Source: Baffinella frigidus
Taxonomy: Eukaryota > Cryptophyceae > Cryptomonadales > Baffinellaceae
DNA length: 10,107 nucleotides
Assembly (NCBI GenBank): GCA_026770585.1
Contig: MU646353.1
Span: 386,337-396,443 of the forward strand
Direction of reading: 5' to 3'
Shown one piece after another: positions 10,018 through 10,107 of the stretch (its first letter is position 1; every line of letters begins with the position of its first letter). Below the pieces are notes generated by a model that saw nothing but the letters and a program-made list of their open reading frames with translations, had not been told where the DNA came from and did no database searches. The position numbers and the translations under genes were made by a program.

Positions 10018-10107
10018 CAGATCTTCCGAGGGCTCTTGTTCATCGTGGGGCGCCGCCTTGGAGCTGCTGCTGCGCGCCGCCACTCCGCCATACCCCCAGG
10101 TGTGATC
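10018..10107. other. GC-rich edge segment open in several frames
   Basis: After GGTTCCCAG the + strand reads QIFRGLLFIVGRRLGAAAAR to the edge without a stop. The minus strand is also open (AARSSSSKAAPHDEQEPSED). A GCTGCTGCTGCGCGCC run explains the Ala/Ser repeats. It may be the start of an exon on either strand, but I cannot tell which. Confidence 0.2.

Noticed and set aside
1-10107. tRNA, rRNA or spliced-leader genes
   Set aside because: No B-box-like GGTTCGANNC, no conserved rRNA segment and no spliced-leader-like CCATTTTGGCTCAAG was seen by eye. A covariance-model scan would settle it.

Overview
This window looks like nuclear DNA from a repeat-rich, GC-rich protist. A dinoflagellate is my leading guess; another alga or alveolate with TTTAGGG-type telomeres is possible. 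The evidence is a gene cut into very small exons with polypyrimidine-AG acceptors and GT donors, degenerate TTTAGGG-like tracts at about 8703-8765, many short foldback elements, and no bacterial operon, Shine-Dalgarno, tRNA or rRNA signal. I found no dinoflagellate spliced-leader sequence, so the organism call rests on general character only.

The one gene I can recognise is a glycosyltransferase family 41 (O-GlcNAc transferase/SPINDLY-type) gene on the + strand, seen as scattered exons. Exon A (1222-1292) encodes the ADHIRR and ADLFLD blocks. Exon B (3445-3502) encodes YNAHTTAVDAIWGGVPV. Exon C (5745-5914) encodes LVRTEEEYVALA and, after an in-frame TGA, RPLFDTKG. Joining A to B restores an AGT codon, and the residues matching human OGT His901, His920 and Asp925 fall at exactly the expected spacing (0, +19, +24). 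A weaker candidate for a last exon (6696-6800) ends in a TGA. The exon expected between B and C was not found. The TGA in exon C means the locus may be a pseudogene.

The introns are the most unusual part. Copies of exon edges sit inside them. The head of exon B, together with its polypyrimidine acceptor, is repeated in an array (2585-3444). The tail of exon A recurs 113 bp downstream (1382-1405) and again in inverted orientation (2381-2420). A degraded exon A head lies at 840-859.

The rest is non-autonomous foldback and inverted-repeat elements. Family A (AT-rich, three copies) lies at 872, 1712 and 3869. Family B (TIR CCACGCCAGAGT, two copies) lies at 1093 and 4060, and one copy abuts the exon A acceptor. 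Family C hairpins lie at 411 and 5569. Family E is TA-flanked with TIR CAGGGGTACCTCGC and lies at 2044, 6909, 8115 and 8768. A 143-bp element D (6266) is nested in a dispersed repeat F, which has six copies between 6133 and 9146. There are also several single hairpins, a 90-bp inverted pair (2267/5419), a 30-bp tandem repeat with a distant inverted copy (731/1456), microsatellites and interstitial telomere-like DNA.

Region by region: 1-1221 is repeats and elements upstream of exon A; 1293-3444 is the first intron, carrying duplicated exon edges; 3503-5744 is intron sequence full of foldbacks; 5915-10107 is repeat-dominated, with no gene I can assign securely beyond the possible terminal exon.
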